Source: VRUE01 sp963727465 (lineage in GTDB: Bacteria > Actinomycetota > Thermoleophilia > Solirubrobacterales > 70-9). From it: a DNA stretch of 44,958 bases. The stretch lies in contig CAVSGL010000001.1 in assembly GCA_963727465.1 (NCBI GenBank), positions 1-44,958 on the forward strand, in the 5' to 3' direction. The position numbers and the translations under genes were made by a program. This document shows positions 17,099-25,921 of this stretch, piece by piece. The number at the start of each line of letters is the position of its first letter. Position 1 is the stretch's first letter. The notes under the pieces were generated by a model that saw only the letters and a program-made list of their open reading frames with translations, had not been told where the DNA came from and did not search any database.

Positions 17099-17956
17099 GA
17101 TTCGCGGCCCCGGCCAAGCTCAACCTCTGCCTCTTCCTCGGCCCGCGTCGCGAGGACGGCCTGCACGAGCTCTGCTCGCTGTTCGAGCCGCTGGCGCTGG
17201 CCGACGCGCTCGAGGTGACCGAGTCCGAGCGCGACGAGGTCCTCTGTCCAGGGGTCGAGGGCGAGAACCTCGCCGCGCGGGCGCTGGCGGCGCTGCGCGG
17301 CAAATGGCTGGGACGGACCGCCGCTGCGGATCGCGATCGAGAAGCGGATCCCTGTCGCCGCCGGCCTCGGCGGCGGCAGCGCCGACGCCGCGGCCGTGCT
17401 GCGGCTGGCGCGTGGCGACTTCTTCCCGCATGGCGGGAAGAACCCGCCAACCCCGGACCTGGCGGAGCTCGCGGCGGACCTGGGCGCCGACGTGCCTTCG
17501 CAGCTCGACCCGGCGCCGGCGCTCGTGCGCGGCGCCGGCGAGCGGATCGAGCCGCTGCCGGCGCCGCCGCCGCACGCGGCGCTGCTGCTGCCGGACGGCG
17601 GCGGGCTGAGCACGGCCGCGGTCTTCGCCGAGGCCGACCGGCTCGGGATCGGACGGAGCGGCGCCGAGCTCGAGGCGCTGGCGGTACGGCTGCGCGAAGC
17701 GGCCGGCGCGGGCGCCTCGCCGCTCGACTATGCCGAGCTGCTCGCCAACGATCTCGAGCCCGCCGCCCGCTCGCTGCGCCCCGAGATCGGCGCGGCGCTC
17801 GACGCGCTGCGCGACGCCGGCGCCCCGCTCGCCTTGCTCACCGGCTCCGGCCCGACCGCGGTCGGGCTCTTCCCGACGATCGAGGACGCGCGGGCGGCCG
17901 CCGAGCGGATCGACCGCGACGACGCGATCGTCTGCGAGGCTGGCCGCGCGCCGTGA
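17095..17956 (+). CDS. ispE: 4-diphosphocytidyl-2-C-methyl-D-erythritol kinase (one frameshift)
   Basis: ATG 17095 overlaps the rsmA stop. The N-terminus FAAPAKLNLCLFLGPRREDG carries the conserved PAKLNL. One extra G near 17299 breaks the frame; removing it gives LAALRANGWDGPPLRIAIEK (in frame with what follows). The GHMP-kinase ATP loop is VAAGLGGGSADAAAVL, and LLTGSGPTAVGLF is the third GHMP motif. Known role: ATP-dependent phosphorylation step of the MEP isoprenoid pathway. The order rsmA-ispE is common in actinobacteria. The span is one base over a multiple of three. Followed with a GTGA overlap by the DedA-PAP2 gene. Confidence 0.92.
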
Positions 17957-19503
17957 AGCTCGAGCTGCCCGAGGACAAGCGCAAGCGCCGCCTGCTGATC
18001 GGCGCGATCGTCGCCGCGGTCGGGCTCGGCTACTACCTGCTCAGCCGGGTGATCCCGCACGACGAACTCCAGCAGCTGCTGGAAGACGTCTCCAACGCGC
18101 TCGGCGCCTGGACCTACCTGCTGGTCGGCGTATTCGCCTTCGCCGAGACCGGCGCCTTCGTCGGACTCGTCGTCCCGGGCGAGACGGTGATGCTGCTCGG
18201 CGGCGCCGTCGCCGGCCAGGGCGCGATCGACATCTACCTGCTGATCGCGATCGCCTGGTTCGCCGCCTGGCTCGGCGACACGACCAGCTTCTTCCTCGGC
18301 CGCCGGCTCGGGCGCGAGTTCGTCATGCGCCACGGACCGCGCTTCGGCATCAGCCACGAGCGCTTCGAGAAGGTCGAGGACTACTTCGGCCGCCACGGCG
18401 GCAAGACGATCTTCATCGGCCGCTTCGTCAGCCTCGTGCGCGCCTTCGCCCCGTTCATCGCCGGCAGCTCAGGAATGCGCTACCGCGCATTCGTCCCCTA
18501 CAGCATCCTCGGCACCGGCCTCTGGGCCAGCGCCCACATCCTGATCGGCTACTTCTTCTCGCGCAGCATCGACACCGCCGCCAGGTACGCCGGCCGCGGC
18601 GCCTTCCTGCTGGGGACGCTGATCGTCGTCGTCGTCGGCACGGTGCTGCTCGTGCGCCACTTCCGCGTCGAGGCGAACCGGCGCGCCGCGGTGCGCTGGA
18701 TGGAGCGGCGGCGGGCGACCGCCTGGCTGGTGCGCCTGACCCACCGCTTCCAGCCGCAGCTGCGCTTCCTCTGGGATAGGGCCACGCCGGGCGGCGCCTT
18801 CGGGCTCGAATTCACCTCGCTGATGGCGACCTTCGCCGTCGCCGCCTTCGTCCTCGTCGGCTACACCGTGGTCGTCGGCGGCGACCCGGGACCGACCCCC
18901 GGCGACGTGACCGCGATCGACATCGCCGAAAAGCTGCGCACGGAATGGCTGGTCGACCTGGCCAAGGCGCTGACCAACCTCGGCTCGCCCGCCCTCGTCT
19001 GGACGCTCTCGGCGATCGCCGCCGCGCTGCTCGCCGCGCGCCGCCGCTGGGCCGAGTTCTGGGTGCTCGCCGCCGGCATGGCGATCGTGATCCTCGGCGT
19101 GCACGAGCTGAAGAGCGCCGTCGACCGGCCGCGACCGCAGCCCTGGCTGACCGACGTCTCAGGCTCGTCCTTCCCCAGCGCCCACGCCGCCTACTCGACC
19201 TTCTACGTCTGGCTGGCGGTGACGATCGTGATGCGGCTGCGAACCGGGATGACCCGCGGGGCGCTCGTCGTCGCCGCCGGGATCGCGCTGACCGCGCTGG
19301 TCGGCCTCAGCCGCGTCTACCTCAACGTCCACTACATGAGCGACGTCAACGCCGGCTGGGCGCTCGGCGCCGCGGCCTTCTCCCTCTGCGCCGCCGTCGC
19401 CCTGACCGCGACGACGATCCGGGCGATGCGCGCTTCGGACGGGTCCGTGCGCCAGAATGAGAGCCGTGTTGCTGCCGCTGGCCCTCCAGAAGATCGAAAA
19501 TGA
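17953..19503 (+). CDS. DedA-PAP2 fusion membrane protein
   Basis: A 516-residue protein from GTG 17953, overlapping the ispE stop. The N-terminal half is a DedA/SNARE-associated domain: GAFVGLVVPGETVMLLGGAV, AAWLGDTTSFFLGRRLG, then GGKTIFIGRFVSLVRAFAPF and IAGSSGMRYRAF. The C-terminal half (about residue 290 on) is a PAP2 phosphatase with all three motifs: KSAVDRPRPQ, SSFPSAHAAYS, and SRVYLNVHYMSDV. Known roles: DedA proteins transport undecaprenyl phosphate or phospholipids across the membrane, and PAP2 enzymes dephosphorylate lipid pyrophosphates. Together they suggest recycling of undecaprenyl pyrophosphate (inference). Such fusions are known in several bacteria. Sitting next to ispE, an isoprenoid gene, fits that idea. 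Confidence 0.92.
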   Translation: MKLELPEDKRKRRLLIGAIVAAVGLGYYLLSRVIPHDELQQLLEDVSNALGAWTYLLVGVFAFAETGAFVGLVVPGETVMLLGGAVAGQGAIDIYLLIAIAWFAAWLGDTTSFFLGRRLGREFVMRHGPRFGISHERFEKVEDYFGRHGGKTIFIGRFVSLVRAFAPFIAGSSGMRYRAFVPYSILGTGLWASAHILIGYFFSRSIDTAARYAGRGAFLLGTLIVVVVGTVLLVRHFRVEANRRAAVRWMERRRATAWLVRLTHRFQPQLRFLWDRATPGGAFGLEFTSLMATFAVAAFVLVGYTVVVGGDPGPTPGDVTAIDIAEKLRTEWLVDLAKALTNLGSPALVWTLSAIAAALLAARRRWAEFWVLAAGMAIVILGVHELKSAVDRPRPQPWLTDVSGSSFPSAHAAYSTFYVWLAVTIVMRLRTGMTRGALVVAAGIALTALVGLSRVYLNVHYMSDVNAGWALGAAAFSLCAAVALTATTIRAMRASDGSVRQNESRVAAAGPPEDRK

Positions 19504-19717
19504 GTACCTGCTCTTCGGCGCGGCGGCGCTGATCAGCCTCGTCGCCTTCGTCGCCCTGATCCTCGTCCCCGCGGTCGGCTCCTACGGCCGGATCTGGGAG
19601 AAGGCCGCGGCCGGCTTCCTCTCGCTCTTCGTCCTGCTTGCGCTTGTCGTCGTCGGAGTGGTCGTGGGCCTGGCCGTTGTCTACTACTACAACGACATTG
19701 CAGAAATCCTTGGATGA
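19457..19717 (+). CDS. Small two-TM membrane protein
   Basis: An 86-residue ORF whose start overlaps the end of the DedA-PAP2 gene by 47 bases. The sequence has two strong hydrophobic segments (about residues 18-42 and 52-76) and a YYYNDIAEILG C-terminus. A later in-frame GTG (19466) is an alternative start. No family recognised. Its stop overlaps the likely TTG start region of the PucR gene, so it is probably in the same transcript. Coding nature is supported by the clear membrane-protein pattern and tight packing; function unknown. Confidence 0.65.
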   Translation: MRAVLLPLALQKIENEYLLFGAAALISLVAFVALILVPAVGSYGRIWEKAAAGFLSLFVLLALVVVGVVVGLAVVYYYNDIAEILG

Positions 19718-20909
19718 CACCCAGACGCTCGACGCGCTCGCCGAGGCGGTCGAGTCCGGCGCCGGCCTGCCCGCGGTCGCGCGTGCGGCGGCGCGGGTGC
19801 TGGACGCCAGCGTCGCCCTGATCGAGCGCTCCGGCGCCGTGCTCGCGGTCGCCGGGGCCTCGCCCGACCAGGAGGAGAAGCTGCTCGCCGGGGGCGAGCG
19901 GGTGACCACGGTCGAGCTGCGGGTCGCCGACGCGGTCGTCGGCGAGCTGCGCTACCGCGCCAAGGCGGCCCCGGACGCGGCGATCGCGCGCATGGTCACG
20001 ACGTTGCTGGCGCTCGAGCTGGAGCGCTCGCGGGCGCCCGACTGGCAGAGCGAGGAAGTGGCCGGCGCCTTCGTCGCCGCGGTGCTCGCGCGCGAAGTCA
20101 CCGACCGCGGCGACATCGCCGCTCGCGCGTCCGAGCTGGGCGCCGAGCTCGAGAAGGGCGCCGGCGTGCTCGTCCTGCGGGTCGCCCCCCGCACCGCGCA
20201 GACGGGCGAGTGGCGGGCGCGCGTGCTGACCCTGGCGATGCGCACCCTGCGCTCGCTCGCCCCCGGCGCGCTCGCCGCGGTCGAGGAGGGCGAGGTGGCG
20301 ACGGAGATCTCCGTGATCGTCCCCGCCGAGGACGAGGAGCGCCTCAACCGGGCCGCGGCCGGGCTCACGCGCGAGCTCGAGGACGCGCTCGCGGGCTTCC
20401 ACCTGACGATCGGCGCCAGCCGCCGTGTCGCCGACCCGGTCGACCTCTACCGCGCCGGCAGCGAGGCGCGGCTCGCGGTCAACGTCGGCGAGGCCGAGGA
20501 AAGGCCGCTGCTCGCCTTCGAGGACACCGGCGCCTACCGGCTGCTGCTGCCGGCGATGAGCGAGGACCCGGCCGAGCTCGAGCGCTTCTTCGCCGAGACG
20601 ATCGAGCCGCTCGCCGCCTACGACGACCAGTACGAGACCGAGCTCGTCGCCACCGTCGAGGCCTACCTGGGCAACGACGGCAACGTCGCCGCAACCGCCA
20701 AACAGCTCTTCACCCACCGCCACACGATCCGCTACCGGCTCGAGCGGGTGCGCGAGCTCTGCGGCCACGACGTCTCCGCCACCGAGGGCCGCGAGAAGCT
20801 CGGCCTCGGGCTGAAAGCGATGCGCGTGCTCGGCATCGCCTCGCCGCGCGGCCCGGCGCAGGAACCGGGCGCCGAAGGCGGCAAGGTGCCGCGCAGCAGC
20901 GAAGAGTGA
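19698..20909 (+). CDS. PucR-family transcriptional regulator
   Basis: About 403 residues if translation begins at TTG 19698; TTG 19710 is also possible. The frame is open further upstream, but that part reads as low-complexity shadow of the preceding gene. The N-terminal region (ALAEAVESGAGLPAVARAAA) is a GAF-like sensory segment. The middle resembles the GGDEF-derived domain of CdaR/PucR proteins (FHLTIGASRRVADPVDLYRA). The C-terminal HTH_30 contains TVEAYLGNDGNVAATAKQLF followed by THRHTIRYRLERVRELCG. Known role: regulators of purine, sugar-diacid or other catabolism; the target here is unknown. Ends exactly in the left arm of a palindromic repeat (20908-21023). Confidence 0.88.
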   Translation: MQKSLDDTQTLDALAEAVESGAGLPAVARAAARVLDASVALIERSGAVLAVAGASPDQEEKLLAGGERVTTVELRVADAVVGELRYRAKAAPDAAIARMVTTLLALELERSRAPDWQSEEVAGAFVAAVLAREVTDRGDIAARASELGAELEKGAGVLVLRVAPRTAQTGEWRARVLTLAMRTLRSLAPGALAAVEEGEVATEISVIVPAEDEERLNRAAAGLTRELEDALAGFHLTIGASRRVADPVDLYRAGSEARLAVNVGEAEERPLLAFEDTGAYRLLLPAMSEDPAELERFFAETIEPLAAYDDQYETELVATVEAYLGNDGNVAATAKQLFTHRHTIRYRLERVRELCGHDVSATEGREKLGLGLKAMRVLGIASPRGPAQEPGAEGGKVPRSSEE

Positions 20910-21023
20910 GGTCTATCCCGGCAGGGCTTCCACTTAACTTTTTCGGTGATTCGGGGTTGGGCTGACGCCGCTGGCGCTCAACGAAAAAGTACAAGACGTT
21001 CCAGCCCTACCGGGATAGACCTC
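20908..21023. repeat. Long palindromic repeat, copy 2 (convergent-gene hairpin)
   Basis: Arms 20908-20928 and 21003-21023 pair at 20 of 21 positions. The inner stem 20937-20945 with 20982-20990 (ACTTTTTCG/CGAAAAAGT) is perfect. In the reverse orientation it aligns along its whole length with copy 1 at 2481-2596. Shared words are AACGTCTTGTAC (here complement of 20989-21000), GCGTCAGCC and GTTAAGTGGAA (complement of 20928-20938). The PucR stop (20907-20909) and the flippase stop (21022-21024) lie on its two ends. No T tract. Confidence 0.85.
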
Positions 21024-23344
21024 AAGCGCCGATGCGTTCGCGACTGCTGCTCTGAGAAGGGTGGGGCTTAAGGCGAACGGGGGCGGCGGAGAGGGCCTGG
21101 ACGCGGAGGTCGCTCCAGGTGAGGCCCTCGCGGACGAGGGCGGGGAGGCCGAGCGTGACGGCGGTGGCGATCTCGACCGCCTGGAGGATCACGCCGTAGG
21201 CGAGCGCGTCGGCGGTGCCGATCCCCCAGCCGGTGTGCAGGACGCTGATCACGGCGAGCTGGAAGACGCCGATGTTCGACGGCGTCGCCGGCACGACGGC
21301 GGTCACGTTGACGGCGAAGAGGACCGCCGCGGCGGCGCCGACACCGGCGTGGCCGCTGAGGCCGAGGGCGGCGAGCAGCGCCCAGCAGGCGGCGAGCTGG
21401 ATCGCCCAGGCGCCGAGCTGGGCGCTGGTGGCGATCACGCCGTAGCGGGGCCGGCGGAAGACGGCGAGGCCGGCGCGCACCTGGAGCAGCGCCCGGTGCA
21501 GGGTCGCCCCGATCCGGGCGAGACGGCCGTTGCCGTTGCGCCGCATCAGGGTCGGGGCGACAAGCACGACGAGGAGCAGCGCCAGCGGCACGAAGCTGAA
21601 GACGAAGAGCTTCTCGGTGCTCGAGTGGAAGAGGTCGGTGGTCGAGACGATGATCACGCCGAGCAGCGCCAGGGCGACGATGTTGAGCAGGGTCTGGGAG
21701 ACGAGCGTTCCGAGCAGCACCGGGAAGGTCTCCCGCATGCGGCCGATACGCCGCGCCAGGGTCATCGCGCGCGCCGGCTCGCCGAGGCGGGCGGGCAGCG
21801 TCGCCGACATCAGCACGCCGATCATCGTCGCCGAGGTGACGTCGCGGCGACGCACCGGCCGGTTGGGCAGCGCCGCGCGCACGATCCCGTACCAGGAGGC
21901 GGCGCGGAAGAAGAGCGAGAGGGCCATCAGGCCGCAGGCGACCAGAACCCAGGTGAGGTCGGAGCGGACGATGCTGGCGATGACGTTGTCGACGCCGATC
22001 TTCTGCGCCGCCAGCGCGGTCAGGCCGGCGCCGAGGACGCCGGCGACGCCGAGTCCGACGCGGCGCGCGACGCGGCGCCTGCGGCTGCCGCTCTGCGCCA
22101 ACGGGGGGTCGAGCGAGGGCAGGCGCCGCGGCGGGCTCGGCGGGCCGCCGTCGGCCGGGCGGACGCCGATCCAGTGGGCGGCGCGCTCGCCCGCGGTCCG
22201 CGGACGCGGCGCCTCGATCGCCCGCTCGTAGACGCGGCTGACGCTGTCGGCGACGCGCGGCCAGGCGTAGCGCTCGGCGCTCTCGCGCGCCGCCTCGCCC
22301 ATCGCCGCGAGCCGCTCGGGCTCGTGATGGGCGCGCTGTAGCTCCTCGGCGAGGCGCTGCGGGTCGCCGGGCGGCACGAGGATGCCGTCGACGCCGTCTG
22401 TGACCACGTCGCTGTATCCGGCGATCGCGGAAGCGATCGCCGGGGTGCCGGCGGCGAAGGCCTCCGTCAGGACCATGCCGAAGCTCTCGCCGGAGAGCGA
22501 GGGCGCGCAGAGCAGATCGGCATCGTGCAGGGCCGCCCACAGGCCCTCGCCGGAGACCCGCCCGCGCACGTCGATCCAGCGCATCGCCTCGCGGTCGGAG
22601 AGGTAGCGCAGAACGTCCTCGCGCTCGGCGCCGATCACGGTGAGGCGGCTGGGCACGTGCTCGACCAGCGCTTCGAAGGCGGTCAGGAGGACGGGCAGGC
22701 CCTTGCGCTCCTCGGGCCTGCCGACGAAGACCAGGCGCAGCTCGCCGCCGGCGGGCTTCGGTCCCCTGCGGCGCCGCGCTCGTGTCGACCCCGTTGGGGA
22801 TCACCTCGTAGTGCCCGCCGAACCAGCGCCGGCCGGTCCAGGCCGCCGCCTGGGAGACGGCGATCCGCGCCGAGAGGCGGTTGAACATCCGCCGCGCGCC
22901 GAAAGCGGTGGCGATGTGGTTGGGCAGCGGCTTGGTCGAGTAGGCGTGGAAGGTGCCGACCGCCGGCGTGCGCGAGCCGAGCGCCGCGTTCCAGCCGACC
23001 AGCGGCACCAGCGGCTCATGGATGTGGACGACGTCGTACTCGCCCTTGCGCAGCTCGCCGCGGATGCGGGCGAAGCCGCCGGCCGGCGAGACCGAGAGAT
23101 TGGAGACGGCGCCGTTGGCGCCGATGCCGACGGTGCGCCCCAACGGAACCACGTAGTCGGGCAGCTCGCGGCGCTCGGCCGGCGCCCGGTGCAGCGTGCG
23201 GCTGAGCCGATCGGGCGGATCGACAGGGGCCAGCACGCGGACATCCTCGCCACGACCGAGGAACTCCTCCGCGAGGGCCTCGACGTGCCGATTCACGCCG
23301 CCCTGGTAGCTCCAGGAATATGGCGAGACTAGGGCGATTCGCAC
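21022..23344 (-). CDS. GT4 glycosyltransferase fused to a lysylphosphatidylglycerol-synthase-type flippase (one frameshift)
   Basis: ATG 23344 opens a GT-B glycosyltransferase: MRIALVSPYSWSYQGGVNRH, VVHIHEPLVPLVGW, then HYEVIPNGVDTS. One extra base in the CCCC run at 22763-22766 breaks the frame. Removing it gives QGPKPAGGELRLVFVGRPEE. The GT4 donor site follows as APSLSGESFGMVLTEAFAAG and the domain ends near 22190. From about 22080 to the stop come some eight hydrophobic helices of the flippase-like (PF03706/UPF0104) domain, with TSATMIGVLMSATLPARLGE and FQLAVISVLHTGWG. Known roles: sugar transfer to a lipid or mannoside acceptor, and lipid translocation. The join suggests coupled synthesis and flipping of a glycolipid (inference). 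Total span is one base over a multiple of three. Confidence 0.88.
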
Positions 23345-23400
23345 GAATCACAGAGCGTAATGGATCGAGAGGAGGCGTTCGGGAAGGGACGTGCGCGACC

Positions 23401-24570
23401 TCAGTTGCTTCCTTCGGCCCAGGCGAAACCCAGGAAGGCGAGCAGATAGGCGCCGCCGACCTCGAGCAGCAGGGCGCCGGAGTCGTTGGCGAGGGTGCCG
23501 ACGACGGTCGCGGCGAGGGCGCCGAGCAGGGCGGCGCGCACCGGGGGCCGGTCGCGCAGCCAGAAGGCGAGGCGGTCGCGCCGCAGCCAGGCGAGCGCGG
23601 CGGAGGCGATGACGACGGGGAAGCCGGCGATCAGGACGGGGCGACCGAAGCTGCTGACCGTCTCGCCGATCCGGTGGCCGAAGACCGCGAGCACGTCGCC
23701 GCCGCTCTTCGCGTCGAGCACGGTCTTGGTCAGGTGTGCGTTGGCGCCGGTGACCAGGTCGGCGAGCGAGAGCGCGACCAGCACCGGGATCGGCAGCAGG
23801 AACGCGTACAGCGCCAGGTCGCGGCGGCCGGCGAGCAGCGCCGCGGCAACCGCGGCGCCGAGCGGCAGCGAGATCGCTGCCCCGACGTCGGCGCCGTAGC
23901 GCCCGTAGGCGAAGACGAAGGAGAAGATCAGGGCGACGACGAGGAACGCGGCCGGAGCGCGACTTCCCGCCGGCCGCTGTGGACCTTGACCGTGCCCTTG
24001 TACGGAAAAACTCGACAGCGCCGCTCCGGTCCCGACCAGGATCAGGACGACGAGAGCCGCCTCGAGCTCGTTGCCGATCCCGTAGTAGCGGTGCCCGGCG
24101 GCCGGGTTGGGGCCGACGATCGAGAGCTGGGTCAGGGCAGAGCCGCCGATCAGGTCGATCGCGTAGGCGAGCGCCGTCGCGGCGCAGGCGAAGGCCAGCG
24201 CGGCGTACCCGTCCAGCGCCGCCAGGGTCAGCGCCGCCAGGGCCGGCGAGCCGAGCATGACCAGCCAGCGTTCGGCGCCGACGCTCGGCTCGAGCGCCGC
24301 GCCCAGCAGGCAAAGCAACGGCAGGTAGACGAGCGAGAGCGCCAGCAGGCGCGCCGCGAAGCGGCCGGCCCGGGCGCGGTCGGCCGCCATTGCCACGCCG
24401 AAGGCGGCGAGCCAGACCAGCAGCGCGACGCCGATCACCGGGCCGCGCCGGTCGGCGACTTCGAACAGGCGGCTGTCCGGCGCGGCGTCGCGCACGACGG
24501 CGAGCGGATCGCCGCGGAAGCCGGCTCCGGCCGCGTGCAACGCCAGCAGCAGGGCGATTGCGGCCACCAC
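23401..24570 (-). CDS. Polytopic membrane protein of unknown function
   Basis: The open frame reaches 24687, but the upstream part is basic and antisense to the ChdC gene. GTG 24570, just before VVAAIALLLALHAAGAGF, is the likelier start, giving about 390 residues with roughly ten hydrophobic helices. Distinct motifs are IVGPNPAAGHRYYGIGNELE (middle), YGRYGADVGAAISLPLGAAV and LANDSGALLLEVGG (end). Similar motif sets occur in large envelope proteins of Gram-positive bacteria, some joined to alkaline-phosphatase-like domains, as I recall; no function is established. Located between the glycosyltransferase-flippase gene and the divergent ChdC gene, so an envelope role is plausible (inference). 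Confidence 0.75.
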   Translation of the reverse strand: MVAAIALLLALHAAGAGFRGDPLAVVRDAAPDSRLFEVADRRGPVIGVALLVWLAAFGVAMAADRARAGRFAARLLALSLVYLPLLCLLGAALEPSVGAERWLVMLGSPALAALTLAALDGYAALAFACAATALAYAIDLIGGSALTQLSIVGPNPAAGHRYYGIGNELEAALVVLILVGTGAALSSFSVQGHGQGPQRPAGSRAPAAFLVVALIFSFVFAYGRYGADVGAAISLPLGAAVAAALLAGRRDLALYAFLLPIPVLVALSLADLVTGANAHLTKTVLDAKSGGDVLAVFGHRIGETVSSFGRPVLIAGFPVVIASAALAWLRRDRLAFWLRDRPPVRAALLGALAATVVGTLANDSGALLLEVGGAYLLAFLGFAWAEGSN

Positions 24571-24598
24571 GAGCGCCGCCGGCGCTATCGTGACGCCG

Positions 24599-25300
24599 AT
24601 GGCCGACCGCACGTTCGCCAAGTTCACTTTCTTCAAGATCGACCCCGAATGGCGCCGCCGCGACGCCGAGCTGCGCGCGGCCGACAAGCAGGAGTTCCTC
24701 GCGGCTTGCGAGGACTTCGCCCTCGACCGCTCTCTGCGCGCCTACTCAACCATAGGCACGCGGGGCGACGTCGACCTGGTGGTCCTGCTCAGCCAGAGCC
24801 CCGGCCTCGACGACCTGCACACCTTCCACGTCGTGCTCGGCCAGAGCGGCCTGGCGAAGTGGGCGGACACCCCGCACTCCTTCCTCTCGATGACCAAACG
24901 CTCCCCCTACAGCGACGAGCAGGCGCGGCCGGAGATCTGCGTCTCCGAGCGCAAGTACCTCTTCCTCTACCCGATGGTCAAGCAGCGCCGCTGGTACGGG
25001 CTGCCGGCGGAGGAGCGGCAGCGGATCATGAAGGGCCACATCGAGATCGGCCGCCGCTACCCGGAGATCACGATCAACACCTCCTACTCGTTCGGGCTCG
25101 ACGACCAGGAGTTCGTCGTCGCCTTCGAGGGCGACGACCCGGGGATGTTCCTCGACCTGGTCAACGAGCTGCGGCCGACCGAGTCGAGCGAGTACACCGA
25201 GCGCGAGACGCCGATCTTCACCTGTGTGGCGATGTCGGTGCGCAAGGCGCTCGACGCGCTTGACGGCACGGCTTCAGGCGTACCGGTATATGACCGATAA
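24599..25300 (+). CDS. chdC: Coproheme decarboxylase (chlorite dismutase family, HemQ-type)
   Basis: ATG 24599 (MADRTFAKFTFFKIDPEWRR) is preferred over GTG 24590; 233 residues. Family hallmarks are RAYSTIGTRGDVDLVVLLS, FLSMTKRSPY, KYLFLYPMVKQRRWYGLPAE, the heme-ligand His helix RIMKGHIEIGRRYPE, NTSYSFGLDDQEFVVAFEGD, and a YTERETPIFT C-terminus. The distal pocket lacks the chlorite-splitting Arg context as far as can be judged, so decarboxylation of coproheme to heme b is favoured. That is the last step of the coproporphyrin-dependent pathway typical of actinobacteria. Followed 7 bases later by a PAS protein. No other heme genes are in view. Confidence 0.88.
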   Translation: MADRTFAKFTFFKIDPEWRRRDAELRAADKQEFLAACEDFALDRSLRAYSTIGTRGDVDLVVLLSQSPGLDDLHTFHVVLGQSGLAKWADTPHSFLSMTKRSPYSDEQARPEICVSERKYLFLYPMVKQRRWYGLPAEERQRIMKGHIEIGRRYPEITINTSYSFGLDDQEFVVAFEGDDPGMFLDLVNELRPTESSEYTERETPIFTCVAMSVRKALDALDGTASGVPVYDR

Positions 25301-25307
25301 TCGTTGA

Positions 25308-25850
25308 GTGGCCGTTGAGTCGCTGAGCTACGCAATCGACGACCAGGACCGCCTGGTCCGGGTCGACGACGGCTTCTACCGCTTCGCGGCCGAAAACGGC
25401 TGGGACGGAGCCGGCGACACGCTCGGGCGCTCGCTCTGGGACTTCGTCGCCGGCAACGACGTGAAGAAGCTACAGCGGCTGCTGCTGCGCCGGGTGCGCG
25501 AAGGCGTGCGCGAGATCCAGCTCCCCTTCCGCTGCGACGGGCCCGAGGTGACGCGCGAGATGGACGTCCGCATCGCCGCCGACAGCACGGGCCGGGTCGT
25601 GCTCTTCTCCGCCCGCCTCGTCAACGAGTCCGAGCGCGAGGAGCCGCAGCCGCTGTTCGACCCCGGCGTCCCCCGCGACGACGAGGACTTCCTGCCGATG
25701 TGCGCCTGGTGCGACCGCTTCCTGGTCGACGGCGAATGGGTCGAGGTCGAGGAGGCGGCGCGTCGCCTGGAGCTCTTCCGCCGCTCCCGGCTGCCGGCGC
25801 TCGACCACGGCATCTGCCCGCAGTGCAGCGGCCAGCTGCTCGCCGCGTAG
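25308..25850 (+). CDS. PAS-like sensory protein with a C-terminal four-Cys motif
   Basis: GTG 25308 gives 180 residues, starting 7 bases after the ChdC stop. The N-terminal part (LSYAIDDQDRLVRVDDGFYR, then GRSLWDFVAGNDVKKLQRLL) resembles a PAS fold. The C-terminus has MCAWCDRFLVDGEWVEVEEA and HGICPQCSGQLLAA. The CxxC...CxxC pair is also found at the end of many PAS modules in sensor kinases (CAWCkkI...HGICpdC). There is no kinase or output domain. It may be a redox, heme or zinc sensor acting by protein contact (inference). Coupling to chdC hints at a heme-related cue. Confidence 0.8.
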   Translation: MAVESLSYAIDDQDRLVRVDDGFYRFAAENGWDGAGDTLGRSLWDFVAGNDVKKLQRLLLRRVREGVREIQLPFRCDGPEVTREMDVRIAADSTGRVVLFSARLVNESEREEPQPLFDPGVPRDDEDFLPMCAWCDRFLVDGEWVEVEEAARRLELFRRSRLPALDHGICPQCSGQLLAA

Positions 25851-25921
25851 GCGCGCGGCAGGCCACTTTCCCTATCCTTGCGCGTCCACCCGGTCGCCGC
25901 ACGGTGAACGGCATATCCCCC

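Noticed and set aside
15556..19503. Single 1315-codon ORF covering tatD to DedA-PAP2
   Set aside because: A chimera made by single-base insertions; tatD, rsmA, ispE and DedA-PAP2 are separate genes with overlapping starts and stops.
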